This document shows, piece by piece, positions 50,804 through 58,168 of a DNA stretch of 64,000 nt. The DNA comes from Candidatus Eisenbergiella merdavium. GTDB lineage: Bacteria > Bacillota > Clostridia > Lachnospirales > Lachnospiraceae. Positions within the stretch are counted from its first letter, which is position 1, and every line of letters starts with the position of its first letter. The notes under the pieces were generated by a model. It was given only the letters and a program-made list of their open reading frames with translations, was not told the DNA's origin and did no database searches. Where the stretch lies: the NCBI GenBank assembly GCA_019119595.1, contig DWWS01000021.1:1-64000 (forward strand), written 5' to 3'. A program made the position numbers and the translations under genes.

Positions 50804-51235
50804 TTAAAGTGCCTTTTCACACACATACTTCAATTCCAAAAAAGTACCTGTAAACAATTTGTAAAATCTTCCACGGGAAATAGTAATCATATAGTCTTTA
50901 CTAGGATCGCCAATTATTACATCATCTCCTCTACATTCAAATACAACTATGTAATGGAAAACCCCGGATATAATTTTTATATTTGCTATAAAAGGGGTTA
51001 ATTGCAGTACACTTCCATATTCATCTTCCTCAATATGATAGCCATCAGCTTTAACCCCAAATTCTTTCAATATCTTGACCAAATATAGTAAATTACACCC
51101 TCTCTCAGTATCTATCTCTTCCAGCGTCATCAATCTATCATAATCAAATGAAATGTTATAAAAACTTAATATCATGGCAATACAGGCTATTCCACAATCA
51201 TAACTTTTCTTTTGTCTATATATAATGTATTTCAT
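50804..51235 (-). CDS. Stand-alone C39 family cysteine peptidase
   Basis: 143 residues, nearly exactly one C39 domain. Catalytic elements are SYDCGIACIAMILSFYN (Cys14), GVFHYIVVFEC (His) and VIIGDPSKDY (Asp). C39 enzymes cut leader peptides after a double-glycine site, usually as the N-terminal part of a bacteriocin ABC exporter. Here the exporter part is absent, and a holin is encoded upstream instead. No ribosome site is visible before ATG 51235, so translation may depend on coupling or be low. Confidence 0.85.
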   Translation of the reverse strand: MKYIIYRQKKSYDCGIACIAMILSFYNISFDYDRLMTLEEIDTERGCNLLYLVKILKEFGVKADGYHIEEDEYGSVLQLTPFIANIKIISGVFHYIVVFECRGDDVIIGDPSKDYMITISRGRFYKLFTGTFLELKYVCEKAL

Positions 51236-51250
51236 TATTCATTTACAGAA

Positions 51251-51284
51251 AGAGAGCCACTTTAGTGGCTCTCTCCTCTTTTTT
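51251..51284. terminator. Perfect 10-bp hairpin between candidate peptide and C39 genes
   Basis: AGAGAGCCAC and GTGGCTCTCT pair perfectly around TTTA. A T-run lies only on the plus strand side. On the minus strand it would limit transcript from the peptide gene into the peptidase gene. Confidence 0.7.
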
Positions 51285-51306
51285 CCCTTTCTGCTTCGTA
51301 TTGTCC

Positions 51307-51684
51307 TTAGAAGATAGAAGGCCAAACGTTCCAAATCGTTGAAAAGATCAGCTGTCTTACCGCCGTATCACCGCCATCTTCAATGTCGATCGGGTTGGCA
51401 TGGCTCACCAGATAGCTGACAGCTGCTGCAGCTGCAATTCCTCCGATGACGCCCCCCTGCATCCCGATAAAATTAACCAGACCCGGACCATCATAGTAAG
51501 CAACCGCATGACCGAAAATTTCTTCCTGAATCTGCTGCTGAGTCATGCCAGATACAAGATGCTGGTCGATAAGCCTTGCAGCCTCATTTTTGCAGTTATC
51601 TTTGTTCCGATATTTGGGATCCATCGGAAGAGAAACGCCGGTTCCATACACATTTGCCATTTCGATACAACTTAATTTTCTCAT
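51307..51684 (-). CDS. Candidate exported peptide/protein of the sigma-controlled cassette
   Basis: 125 residues, start at 51684 behind AAAAGGAGAAAAAGC. The N-terminus MRKLSCIEMANVYGTGVSLP looks like a bacteriocin leader, though no double-Gly cut site is evident before residue 40. A glycine/alanine-rich hydrophobic segment at about 76-95 (FIGMQGGVIGGIAAAAAVSY) is of the kind seen in class II bacteriocins and holin-like toxins. Four downstream Trp/Ile-rich residues end the protein. It has its own TcdR-type promoter and lies beside a C39 peptidase, so it is a candidate secreted effector. Function is inferred from context only. Confidence 0.6.
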   Translation of the reverse strand: MRKLSCIEMANVYGTGVSLPMDPKYRNKDNCKNEAARLIDQHLVSGMTQQQIQEEIFGHAVAYYDGPGLVNFIGMQGGVIGGIAAAAAVSYLVSHANPIDIEDGGDTAVRQLIFSTIWNVWPSIF

Positions 51685-51732
51685 GCTTTTTCTCCTTTTA
51701 TATTATTTAGTAGATTTGCAAATCTATTAAAT

Positions 51733-51761
51733 AAAAAGAATAAAGCATTCCGTTTGTAAAC
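51733..51761 (-). promoter_or_regulatory. TcdR-type promoter of the candidate peptide gene
   Basis: GTTTACA and CTTTTT (51738-51733) on the minus strand are 16 bases apart; ATG lies 49 bases downstream. Sequence outside the two boxes differs from the other copies, so the boxes themselves are the conserved part. Confidence 0.72.
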
Positions 51762-51765
51762 CCGA

Positions 51766-52488
51766 TTAGATATTTTTTTCACCTTGTATATAATATTCAA
51801 TCATTCGGCTTGTATCATCAAACTTAAAGATCATCACAGGATCTTCTTGAATTTTATTGGTAAATGAAATGTAATATTCTGTGTTTTCCTCACCTTTACT
51901 TTCTATAGTTTTAGCGGATTCCAAAATATCTTTTTTCAGAGAATCATATGCTGTTTGCGGTAAAGAAAAAGATAATTCTATCGAAAATTCCTTGGCAAAG
52001 AATGACTCATACATCAAATATTCATAATTGATATTCTCCCCTTCCTCCGGTATTTCTGGAGGTAAGAAATCATAAATATCCATTTCATATTCTGATATTT
52101 CTTCATCAAATACAAGGTAATTTTCAATATTGGTTGTATGGGATGAAATAGGAGGTAATAATACAAACAAGATAAACCCAAGCCCATAGCATAAAAAGGA
52201 CGTGGGTAAAAGACTAATTAAAATTCCCACATTCCCTATACTAAATTTTATATTTTTCATATAATAAGTAAGAACTAATATAATTTCTGCTATTATTGGA
52301 GATAACAAAAGTAAATAAGCTACCAAGGGCACTATGATATATCTTCCAGTATATATATCAGGATATTTTGCAGAATATATTCTTAATAATATATTATGCA
52401 ACCAAACTCCTAATAAGATATCGCATATTATAACAAAAACTCCAATCCCCCAAATCCATACTCGACTGTTAATAACTACTTTCTTCAT
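51766..52488 (-). CDS. Membrane protein of unknown function
   Basis: 240 residues, start at 52488 behind CGAGGAGGATACC. Three or four N-terminal membrane helices (IWGIGVFVIICDILLGVWL, YIIVPLVAYLLLLSPIIAEII, FLCYGLGFILFVLLP) are followed by an extracellular or cytoplasmic domain of 130 residues with acidic and Tyr-rich sequence (EISEYEMDIYDFLPPEIPEE, FSIELSFSLPQTAYDSLK). No family is recognised. It stands between the plus-strand lipoprotein and the peptide gene, and could give immunity or signal the envelope state. Confidence 0.65.
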   Translation of the reverse strand: MKKVVINSRVWIWGIGVFVIICDILLGVWLHNILLRIYSAKYPDIYTGRYIIVPLVAYLLLLSPIIAEIILVLTYYMKNIKFSIGNVGILISLLPTSFLCYGLGFILFVLLPPISSHTTNIENYLVFDEEISEYEMDIYDFLPPEIPEEGENINYEYLMYESFFAKEFSIELSFSLPQTAYDSLKKDILESAKTIESKGEENTEYYISFTNKIQEDPVMIFKFDDTSRMIEYYIQGEKNI

Positions 52489-52960
52489 TTTGGTATCCTC
52501 CTCGTTATGCATAGACTTAAAATGTAATTGTAAAAATCACAATTGTCTCATAAACATTGGGGTAATCCCATATCCTATATGAGGCTATGACTCTTCCCCT
52601 ACTTTTTTTGCAAAATATGTTGTGTCAAGATGTTATCTCATCCTCTTAATTTCGTTTACCTTTCCTCTTCTTTTCTTTTCCCTTAGACATTATTTTGTGG
52701 TAAATCTATACCTAAATTCCATTAAAAAAAGTAACTTGTCAAAAATATGCGTTTTTCTGTCATTTTTCCGTTTTACTTATAATTCTCATTAAATTTTTGC
52801 CACTATATAGTAACACATCCAACAAATAATATCAACAAATACTATTCTTATTTGCCCTAAAACATTGTATTGACAACCAATACAAATTATATATATATTA
52901 AGCTTAATATTTTTCTAACAAAAAATTTCACAATACTATTCTGTAAATCAGGTAACGTTT
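52489..52960. other. AT-rich divergent intergenic region
   Basis: About 470 bases, extremely AT-rich, between the membrane protein gene and the plus-strand lipoprotein. TTTACA boxes occur, but none has a CTTTTT partner at 16 bases, so the shared sigma promoter is not evident here. No further gene is visible. Confidence 0.5.
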
Positions 52961-53755
52961 ATGAAAAAAATAGCAGCATTATTTTTTATTTACATTATAT
53001 TCTTGCAAATATCCTGTGCAGCCTCTAGCACTAAATTTATGTCTATCCCTGATAAACAAAAAAATGCAGAAAATATATTTAATGAAAAAGTCATTCAAAA
53101 AACCAGTAGTATTCATGAAAAGATATCTCAAAATGAAGAAACATCGTTAGGAACTGTTATACTTTCTGATCCCAACTTGAATCTTCAGCTATGCTCTTCC
53201 CAGATAACAGATCTCATGTACAATAATCTATTTATACAATATAGAGGGCAGATTTTACCGATTTCCGGGAGTACCCTTAACAATACTATGTTTAATGCTT
53301 CATTATGGCCATTTGATAATAACAAAAAGGTCGCGATAACTCTAATCTCGGGTGAAGGCTCGGGGGTTCTTCTAATGGATTTGCATATAATCGACCTTTT
53401 ATCTATGACAGAACTCCTGTATGAATCTCCCCTTTCGTACCTCGATTCACACTTAGACAGCGAGATGAATGATGGAATTGTGTCTTTGACTCTTCCAAAT
53501 CAACTCTTTTCTTTTGACATACGAGGAATTGATTCTGACAATTTATATGAAAAAGCTACATACGGTGGAATAATAAAATATTATGTTAAAGACGATACCA
53601 TCTTTGCTGATATCCATATTCAGATTTCACCCACCACTAATCTTGGATATGTCACTTTAAAATATAAGTTTCAAGAAAACAAATATACTATAACGCAAAT
53701 GGATTTTTTCCTTTATGAGGATAATCAAATTCCCTGTCAAATTTCTCAAAAATAA
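52961..53755 (+). CDS. AT-rich lipoprotein-like protein of unknown function
   Basis: 264 residues from ATG 52961. The N-terminus KKIAALFFIYIIFLQISC looks like a lipoprotein signal ending at Cys. Beta-rich segments follow (TLGTVILSDPNLNLQLC-like, VAITLISGEGSGVLLMDLHI, IIKYYVKDDTIFADIHIQIS). The ribosome site is weak. This is the only plus-strand gene in the cassette and very AT-rich, suggesting independent origin. An exposed binding role is plausible. Confidence 0.6.
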   Translation: MKKIAALFFIYIIFLQISCAASSTKFMSIPDKQKNAENIFNEKVIQKTSSIHEKISQNEETSLGTVILSDPNLNLQLCSSQITDLMYNNLFIQYRGQILPISGSTLNNTMFNASLWPFDNNKKVAITLISGEGSGVLLMDLHIIDLLSMTELLYESPLSYLDSHLDSEMNDGIVSLTLPNQLFSFDIRGIDSDNLYEKATYGGIIKYYVKDDTIFADIHIQISPTTNLGYVTLKYKFQENKYTITQMDFFLYEDNQIPCQISQK

Positions 53756-53795
53756 AGCAGGATATATAAGATTGTTCCTTATATACCCTGCTCCA
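53756..53795. terminator. Terminator shared by convergent genes
   Basis: GCAGGATATATAAG pairs with CTTATATACCCTGC over about 14 positions with one mismatch and a short loop. It lies between the plus-strand lipoprotein and the minus-strand hydrolase and can serve both. Confidence 0.65.
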
Positions 53796-53827
53796 AATTC
53801 TTTATATTTAGCAGTCTTTATTCAGTT

Positions 53828-54328
53828 TTAAAAATCATATCCTTCAACCAAAAAGAAGGTATGGGCATTTCCGAGGGTAATTTCCCGTACTACGTTTACG
53901 GCCCGGGATGTTCCGGGAAATTTATACTTACCTCCATTAGCCGCCAGAATAGAATTATACAATGTAGTGGTATTAAACCACAGGCAATGGCCAATCGGAT
54001 TTGCATTAGACAGATAAAATTTAGCCACATGCAGACAGGTTGACCAAGCAGAATGAGTGGTAGGATCCAAAGCTACCGGCAACGTAATTCCATTAAACTG
54101 ACTGCCATTTCCCTGAAGAACGATGTCCTTAATAGTACTTCCAAATTCAGCAGGAAACTGCAGCCTATTATGTGCAACATATGCAATTCCATACATTTCA
54201 TTTATAGGCTGATTACCCGCTTCTCCCAGAATCATACGAGCGAGGCAGTCTGCCGGAGTACATTTCTCCCTCATTTCTGCAACACTGGATACTTTAGTTC
54301 CTTCCGGAACAAATGCTCTTGTTTCCAT
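53828..54328 (-). CDS. SleB/CwlJ-type cell-wall hydrolase
   Basis: 166 residues, start at 54328 behind GAAAGGAGTGAAACG. DCLARMILGEAGNQPINEMYGIA then YVAHNRLQ is the catalytic region of the SleB/CwlJ (Hydrolase_2) family; the Glu in LGEAG is the probable catalytic residue. The C-terminal FNTTTLYNSI and NVVREITLGNAHTFF belong to the same domain. No signal peptide, so export would rely on the holin or lysis. The protein is about full length for the catalytic domain alone. Its start is behind a TcdR-type promoter. Confidence 0.88.
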   Translation of the reverse strand: METRAFVPEGTKVSSVAEMREKCTPADCLARMILGEAGNQPINEMYGIAYVAHNRLQFPAEFGSTIKDIVLQGNGSQFNGITLPVALDPTTHSAWSTCLHVAKFYLSNANPIGHCLWFNTTTLYNSILAANGGKYKFPGTSRAVNVVREITLGNAHTFFLVEGYDF

Positions 54329-54368
54329 AACGTTTCACTCCTTTCGTTTTTTTTCAGATACATCAATT

Positions 54369-54397
54369 AAAAAGAAGATAAAACGCTATGTGTAAAC
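54369..54397 (-). promoter_or_regulatory. TcdR-type promoter of the hydrolase gene
   Basis: GTTTACA and CTTTTT (54374-54369) are 16 bases apart on the minus strand; ATG lies 41 bases downstream. The -35 box begins just past the stop of the holin gene, so the promoter separates the two. Confidence 0.72.
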
Positions 54398-54402
54398 TAT
54401 TT

Positions 54403-54867
54403 TTACTTCTTATTTATTTCATCCTGAAGAATCGATAAAACTTTCTTTAAACTTTCTGGCAATTTTACTCCCATTCTTCCAGCATTCTCTAATAAAGACA
54501 GTAATTCATTAATAATGAACCAGATTGTAACCAACAATCCAAACAGGGTATTTGTCTGGTATGTCACTCCAATCTCTTCTAACAAACGGAAAATCAGATA
54601 ATCTGTGCAAACAGCAGCGAAAATTGTTAATACATAACCTATTTTTTTATATATTCCCAATATACTTTTTCTGCTGCTCCAACCAAAACTTGAATCGCCC
54701 GGATGCTCTATAGCTTCTTTTTTAGATGCAAGCATTCCTGATATATAATCCACAACCATCAGAATAACTAAGAGGCCAATTGCTGGTCCTATCAGTTTTA
54801 ACCAGTTACTAATCAGAGAGCTGATACCCACAATCGCTCCCTTTAATAGAAGTGTTCTTTTCTCCAT
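54403..54867 (-). CDS. Toxin-secretion/phage-lysis type holin
   Basis: 154 residues, start at 54867 behind ATAAGGAGCGGT. Three membrane segments (GAIVGISSLISNWLKLIGP, AIGLLVILMVVDYISGMLA, IGYVLTIFAAVCTDYLIF) and the signature VVDYISGMLASKK with SRKSILGIYKKIGYV fit the holin family that includes TcdE, which exports clostridial toxins, and BhlA-like phage holins. Size and a charged C-terminal tail fit too. Encoded between the sigma factor and the hydrolase genes, it probably makes pores for lysozyme, hydrolase and peptide export. Confidence 0.88.
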   Translation of the reverse strand: MEKRTLLLKGAIVGISSLISNWLKLIGPAIGLLVILMVVDYISGMLASKKEAIEHPGDSSFGWSSRKSILGIYKKIGYVLTIFAAVCTDYLIFRLLEEIGVTYQTNTLFGLLVTIWFIINELLSLLENAGRMGVKLPESLKKVLSILQDEINKK

Positions 54868-54924
54868 ACCGCTCCTTATAAAAGGTCAACTATTTCAACC
54901 TCATCTTCTTTTGCTTTATGATAT

Positions 54925-54954
54925 AAAAATATTTTCAGATAACGATATGTAAAC
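54925..54954 (-). promoter_or_regulatory. Weaker TcdR-like promoter of the holin gene
   Basis: GTTTACA is present just past the sigma gene stop, but the -10 is ATTTTT (54930-54925) with a 17-base spacer. Thus the boxes are less matched than at the other four sites; the holin may also be read through from the sigma gene. Confidence 0.45.
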
Positions 54955-55490
54955 TATGATTTTATATATTCTCTCAGTTCATCATATAGATATTTCCTCA
55001 TTCGATGGATATATTGCCTTGATTTATGAAGTCTAGCTGCAATTTCAGCATCAGACAAATTTTCTTCCATAATCAGTCTAAAAATCGTCTTTTTCATACC
55101 TGTAAACTTATTTATAAAAAGCTCTATATCTTGTCGAAACAACATCTTACCATATTCTTTTTCTTCATATATCAAATTCTGTGGATTTTCCTCTGCGCCT
55201 TCGCCGCTATCCAAGTCATGTTGTTTCCTGCTTGCTCTGTATAGCTCCAGAAATTTTCTCCAAACCGCATTGTTTATATATTTTACGATTTCTGCATCGC
55301 TTTTGTAATATTCCATTCCCTGTACGCTTTCCCATAATGCCAGCAGAAATTCCTCTCTGACATCTTCTTTATCATCCTTATATAATTTCTTAGTATACTT
55401 TCTGATCAAAGGCTCAAACTTATCAATCAATCTGTAAAACTCTTCCTTATCTTTTCGTATATCATTAATCAGTTCAACAAATTCTCCCAT
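54954..55490 (-). CDS. TcdR/UviA-like alternative sigma factor
   Basis: 178 residues, the same size as TcdR and UviA. The N-terminal half shows region 2-like features (YRLIDKFEPLIRKYTKKLY, KEDVREEFLLALWESVQGME then YYKSDAEIVKYINNAVWRKF). Region 4 with helix-turn-helix is at the C-terminus (LIMEENLSDAEIAARLHKSR then QYIHRMRKYLYDEL). There is no region 3. It precedes the holin gene, and its own start has GTTTACA and CTTTTT boxes with a 16-base spacer, as do genes it could control. Members of this group direct toxin or bacteriocin genes in clostridia. Function here is inferred from the family and promoters. Confidence 0.82.
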   Translation of the reverse strand: MGEFVELINDIRKDKEEFYRLIDKFEPLIRKYTKKLYKDDKEDVREEFLLALWESVQGMEYYKSDAEIVKYINNAVWRKFLELYRASRKQHDLDSGEGAEENPQNLIYEEKEYGKMLFRQDIELFINKFTGMKKTIFRLIMEENLSDAEIAARLHKSRQYIHRMRKYLYDELREYIKS

Positions 55491-55511
55491 TTTCCATTCC
55501 TCCTGAAGAGG

Positions 55512-55540
55512 AAAAAGAAAAAACCGAGGAAAATGTAAAC
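55512..55540 (-). promoter_or_regulatory. TcdR-type promoter of the sigma gene (autoregulation)
   Basis: GTTTACA and CTTTTT (55517-55512) are 16 bases apart on the minus strand. The -10 lies 22 bases before ATG 55490, so the transcript start falls just before the AGGAGG ribosome site. This would give positive autoregulation. Confidence 0.7.
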
Positions 55541-55799
55541 TTAAAAGGGAAAATATTTTAATTATGCAATGGAATTTGTTTTTTTATGCTTTTACGACAT
55601 AACAAGGGCTTTTTCTGTAAAAATTTGGCATTGAAATTTCGTATATTGGCACACTATTGCAATTTACAGGGCATTTTCGTAATGATAAGATATTCATGCT
55701 GAAAAATATTTCAGGAAAAGCCGGAAGCCATAAAGCTTCCGGCTTTTTATGTCAAAAATTATTAACCAGTCACTCAGTCACATTTTCAGGAGGTAAAAC
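55541..55799. other. Leader region of the transfer operon
   Basis: AT-rich divergent region between the sigma gene and the transfer operon. TTGAAA (55631) and TATTGC (55655) form a weak plus-strand promoter. No gene is seen, but a strong terminator-like hairpin lies at 55716-55748, before the first transfer gene. Confidence 0.5.
55716..55748 (+). terminator. Rho-independent terminator in the transfer-operon leader
   Basis: AAAAGCCGGAAGC pairs with GCTTCCGGCTTTT over 13 bp around a 6-base loop, ending in five T. It lies 50 bases before the first transfer gene, with no plus-strand gene for nearly 2 kb upstream. This location suggests attenuation of the operon rather than the end of a gene. Confidence 0.82.
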
Positions 55800-56198
55800 G
55801 TGAAAAGATTACAGCTGATTCAAAAGGTTCCTTTTTCCCCAGCCAGATCCGCATTCAGTCAATTACGGATTTTCATTTTCTCCGGGATTCCGGCCTTTGC
55901 TTATTTTTTCACCCTGTTGTCCGACCGCATTTATGCTGCGGATATATGGACGCAGGCTGAAACTATCATGAAGGACATTTATAATCAGATTCTTGGAATC
56001 TCCACAATTGCAGCCATCGTCACTGCTTCTGCCGCTCTGCTTTTAATGAATTTTTCCAAATCCGGCCGCACAGTGGATGAATCCCGCGCCTGGCTCAAGA
56101 GGATCGTGATTTCCTGGGCAATTCTTAACAGCATGGGGTTCATTATGGCATACATCACACCCTTTTTCTCCAACGGCCAGTGGAACGGGCAACCATAA
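55800..56198 (+). CDS. VirB2/TrbC-like pilin of the conjugation system
   Basis: 132 residues from GTG 55800 behind AGGAGGTAAAAC. A long N-terminal signal-like segment (IFIFSGIPAFAYFFTLLSDRIYAAD) may be cut, leaving two hydrophobic helices (ILGISTIAAIVTASAALLLMNF, WAILNSMGFIMAYITPFF) with a short charged loop. This arrangement fits the TrbC/VirB2 pilin-like family of Gram-positive conjugation systems. First gene of the transfer operon. Confidence 0.7.
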   Translation: MKRLQLIQKVPFSPARSAFSQLRIFIFSGIPAFAYFFTLLSDRIYAADIWTQAETIMKDIYNQILGISTIAAIVTASAALLLMNFSKSGRTVDESRAWLKRIVISWAILNSMGFIMAYITPFFSNGQWNGQP

Positions 56199-56248
56199 TA
56201 CCAATCACCGGGCAGCCCTGGGCTGTCTTTCATATTAGGAGAATCGAT

Positions 56249-56557
56249 ATGAACATGTTTCAGTCTCAATACGCCGCCTCTGTTTATCAGGTAATAGATG
56301 GAATCAGTATCCTTTTAGGGGAAGCCCCTGTCAGCCAGACTTCTATGGGCTGTCTGATCTGCATCCCTCATCACTGCATATCCGAGGCTGCCGGTAATGA
56401 ATTCCGGCTTTCCCTTCCAAAACGGTTGTTACGAAGGGTTCGTTCCCCATACCTTCAGATCCGCCATGGTCGGCTTGTTTATGATGTCTTTTTAAACCGG
56501 AATATTATTTATCTGGCCATAGATTGCGGGAAAGGAGGAACCGATGGGGATTCTTGA
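56249..56557 (+). CDS. Small protein of the transfer operon
   Basis: 102 residues from ATG 56249 behind TTAGGAGAATCG. Sequence includes SVYQVIDGISILLGEAPVSQ and RVRSPYLQIRHGRLVYDVFL then IIYLAIDCGKGG. No membrane segment or family is recognised. It overlaps the next gene by 14 bases, so it belongs to the operon. It may be a soluble T4SS accessory protein. Confidence 0.65.
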   Translation: MNMFQSQYAASVYQVIDGISILLGEAPVSQTSMGCLICIPHHCISEAAGNEFRLSLPKRLLRRVRSPYLQIRHGRLVYDVFLNRNIIYLAIDCGKGGTDGDS

Positions 56558-57254
56558 CGGCATAGTGGAATGGATCGCAGAACAGGTGATGAATCTTCTG
56601 GATCTGATCACCACCTCTGTACTTGGAGCTCTTGGCTGTGATATGAGCACCTTTTTGCGCTACTTCCCTGCCGCCGAAAGTATGTACCGGATTTTTGTCG
56701 CTCTCGCCATTGGGCTTGTTCTCTTAAACTGGATCTGGCAGATATTTAAAAATTTCGGTCTGATCGCAGGAATCGAGGCGGAGGATCCGGTGAAGCTGAG
56801 TAGCCGTTCGATCCTGTTTATCGTCCTGATCTTTTCCTGTGAGCAGATCACAGCTTTGGCTCTGTCTATAGCTGGTACACCCTATTCCTGGATTCTGGAC
56901 TCCAATCTTCCGCCCCTGAATTTTGCGGATTTTAATTCTGTCCTGCTGACCATTCTTGGAGTCTGTGCCAATGGTTCGGTGGCCCTGATCGCACTGATCC
57001 TGGTTTTGATCCTTGCCTGGAATTATGTCAAATTACTGTTTGAAGCCGCCGAACGATACATCCTTCTCGGGGTTCTCGTTTATACTGCCCCGGTTGCATT
57101 TTCCATGGGCTCAAGCCAGACCACCTCCAATATTTTTCGGGCATGGTGCAGGATGTTTGCCGGACAGCTCTTCCTTTTGCTTATGAACGCCTGGTGTCTG
57201 CGCCTTTTCACCAGTATGGTGGGGAGTTTTCTGGCAAACCCTCTCTCCCTGTAA
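56544..57254 (+). CDS. VirB6/TrbL-like membrane protein
   Basis: 236 residues, ATG 56544 behind GGAAAGGAGGAACCG. Five or six membrane helices (such as IFVALAIGLVLLNWIWQIF, ILFIVLIFSCEQITALALSI, ALIALILVLILAWNYVKLLF) and a conserved-looking RYILLGVLVYTAPVAFSMGS then W-RMFAGQLFLLLMNAWCLR are typical of the TrbL/VirB6 channel component of Gram-positive conjugation systems. It would form part of the inner-membrane pore. Confidence 0.82.
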   Translation: MGILDGIVEWIAEQVMNLLDLITTSVLGALGCDMSTFLRYFPAAESMYRIFVALAIGLVLLNWIWQIFKNFGLIAGIEAEDPVKLSSRSILFIVLIFSCEQITALALSIAGTPYSWILDSNLPPLNFADFNSVLLTILGVCANGSVALIALILVLILAWNYVKLLFEAAERYILLGVLVYTAPVAFSMGSSQTTSNIFRAWCRMFAGQLFLLLMNAWCLRLFTSMVGSFLANPLSL

Positions 57255-57271
57255 TAAGAAAGGATTAAATT

Positions 57272-58168
57272 ATGAAAAGACAAATAATACTGCTTGGCCC
57301 TTTCGTGTTCTGGTGGATCACTCAGCCTCTTTCCGTTTTAGCGGTAACAGAGGCTGATGTGGAAGCTGTCGGAAAGGAAACGGCCGCCGGAAATGTTTTT
57401 ATCTGGTTTCTCTGTGCGATTGCTTTCCTGAAGATCAGCCAGAAGATAGACAGCTTCCTTTCCAGTCTGGGAATCCATGTCGGCAATACCGGCGGTTCCA
57501 TGCTGGAAGAGATCATGATCGCCGCAAAGGGAATTGCCGGAAGCAAGAGCTATTCAAAAGGAGGCAGTTTTCACGGCGGATCCTTCCACGGCGGGGGAAG
57601 CTCCAATAATCTTCACAGTCCCTCTTTTCTTTCCGGCGGACTGGCCGGGGCCGTAAGCCGACAATTCACCCAAAGTACGATGAATACCGTAACCGGCCAA
57701 TCCAATAATCCGATCGGCCGGATGGCTTTTGAATCTTCAATGAAAAAAGGCGGAGAATTTGCTAATAACGTAACGGCGGCAGTCGCAAAAGGAAGCATCA
57801 GCCATGCAGGGACTATGACAGGTACACAGGCCGCAGCCGCACTCAGCTCCTATATGGGGCATACGGATAACCCGGATTCTCCCAGCTACAGTAATGTGGA
57901 GATCGGCGGCGGCCGGATCATGGGAACAGAAACCTCTGCATCCCATCCAAACGGTTCAGCCTTCGGTCTATACAGTACAGAGCAGTACCTGCCGCCGGAA
58001 GGAAATTATGAAACGATCAAAACCGCTGACCAGTCCACATGGTACAGACAGTATGCCGCTGATACAGTAGAACGGACTCCCTATATGACAGAGACCGGGA
58101 AAATTGCTTATCGTGAGAATATCGTTCAGAAGCTTCCCCCCGTCCCCAAAAGAAAGGACCGCGTATAG
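57272..58168 (+). CDS. Gly/Ser-rich transfer protein of unknown role
   Basis: 298 residues. An N-terminal signal-like helix (FVFWWITQPLSVLAV) and one internal membrane segment (NVFIWFLCAIAFLKISQKI) are followed by a low-complexity region with repeats GGSFHGGSFHGGGSS. The rest is Ser/Gly/Asn-rich (FLSGGLAGAVSRQF, NPDSPSYSNVEIGGGRIMG). Similar proteins occur directly after TrbL in Lachnospiraceae conjugative elements. It may be a surface-exposed or channel-lining component. Confidence 0.65.
   Translation: MKRQIILLGPFVFWWITQPLSVLAVTEADVEAVGKETAAGNVFIWFLCAIAFLKISQKIDSFLSSLGIHVGNTGGSMLEEIMIAAKGIAGSKSYSKGGSFHGGSFHGGGSSNNLHSPSFLSGGLAGAVSRQFTQSTMNTVTGQSNNPIGRMAFESSMKKGGEFANNVTAAVAKGSISHAGTMTGTQAAAALSSYMGHTDNPDSPSYSNVEIGGGRIMGTETSASHPNGSAFGLYSTEQYLPPEGNYETIKTADQSTWYRQYAADTVERTPYMTETGKIAYRENIVQKLPPVPKRKDRV

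Noticed and set aside
52489-52960. Additional TcdR-type promoters in the divergent AT-rich region
   Set aside because: TTTACA-like strings occur by chance in AT-rich DNA; none had CTTTTT at 16 bases.
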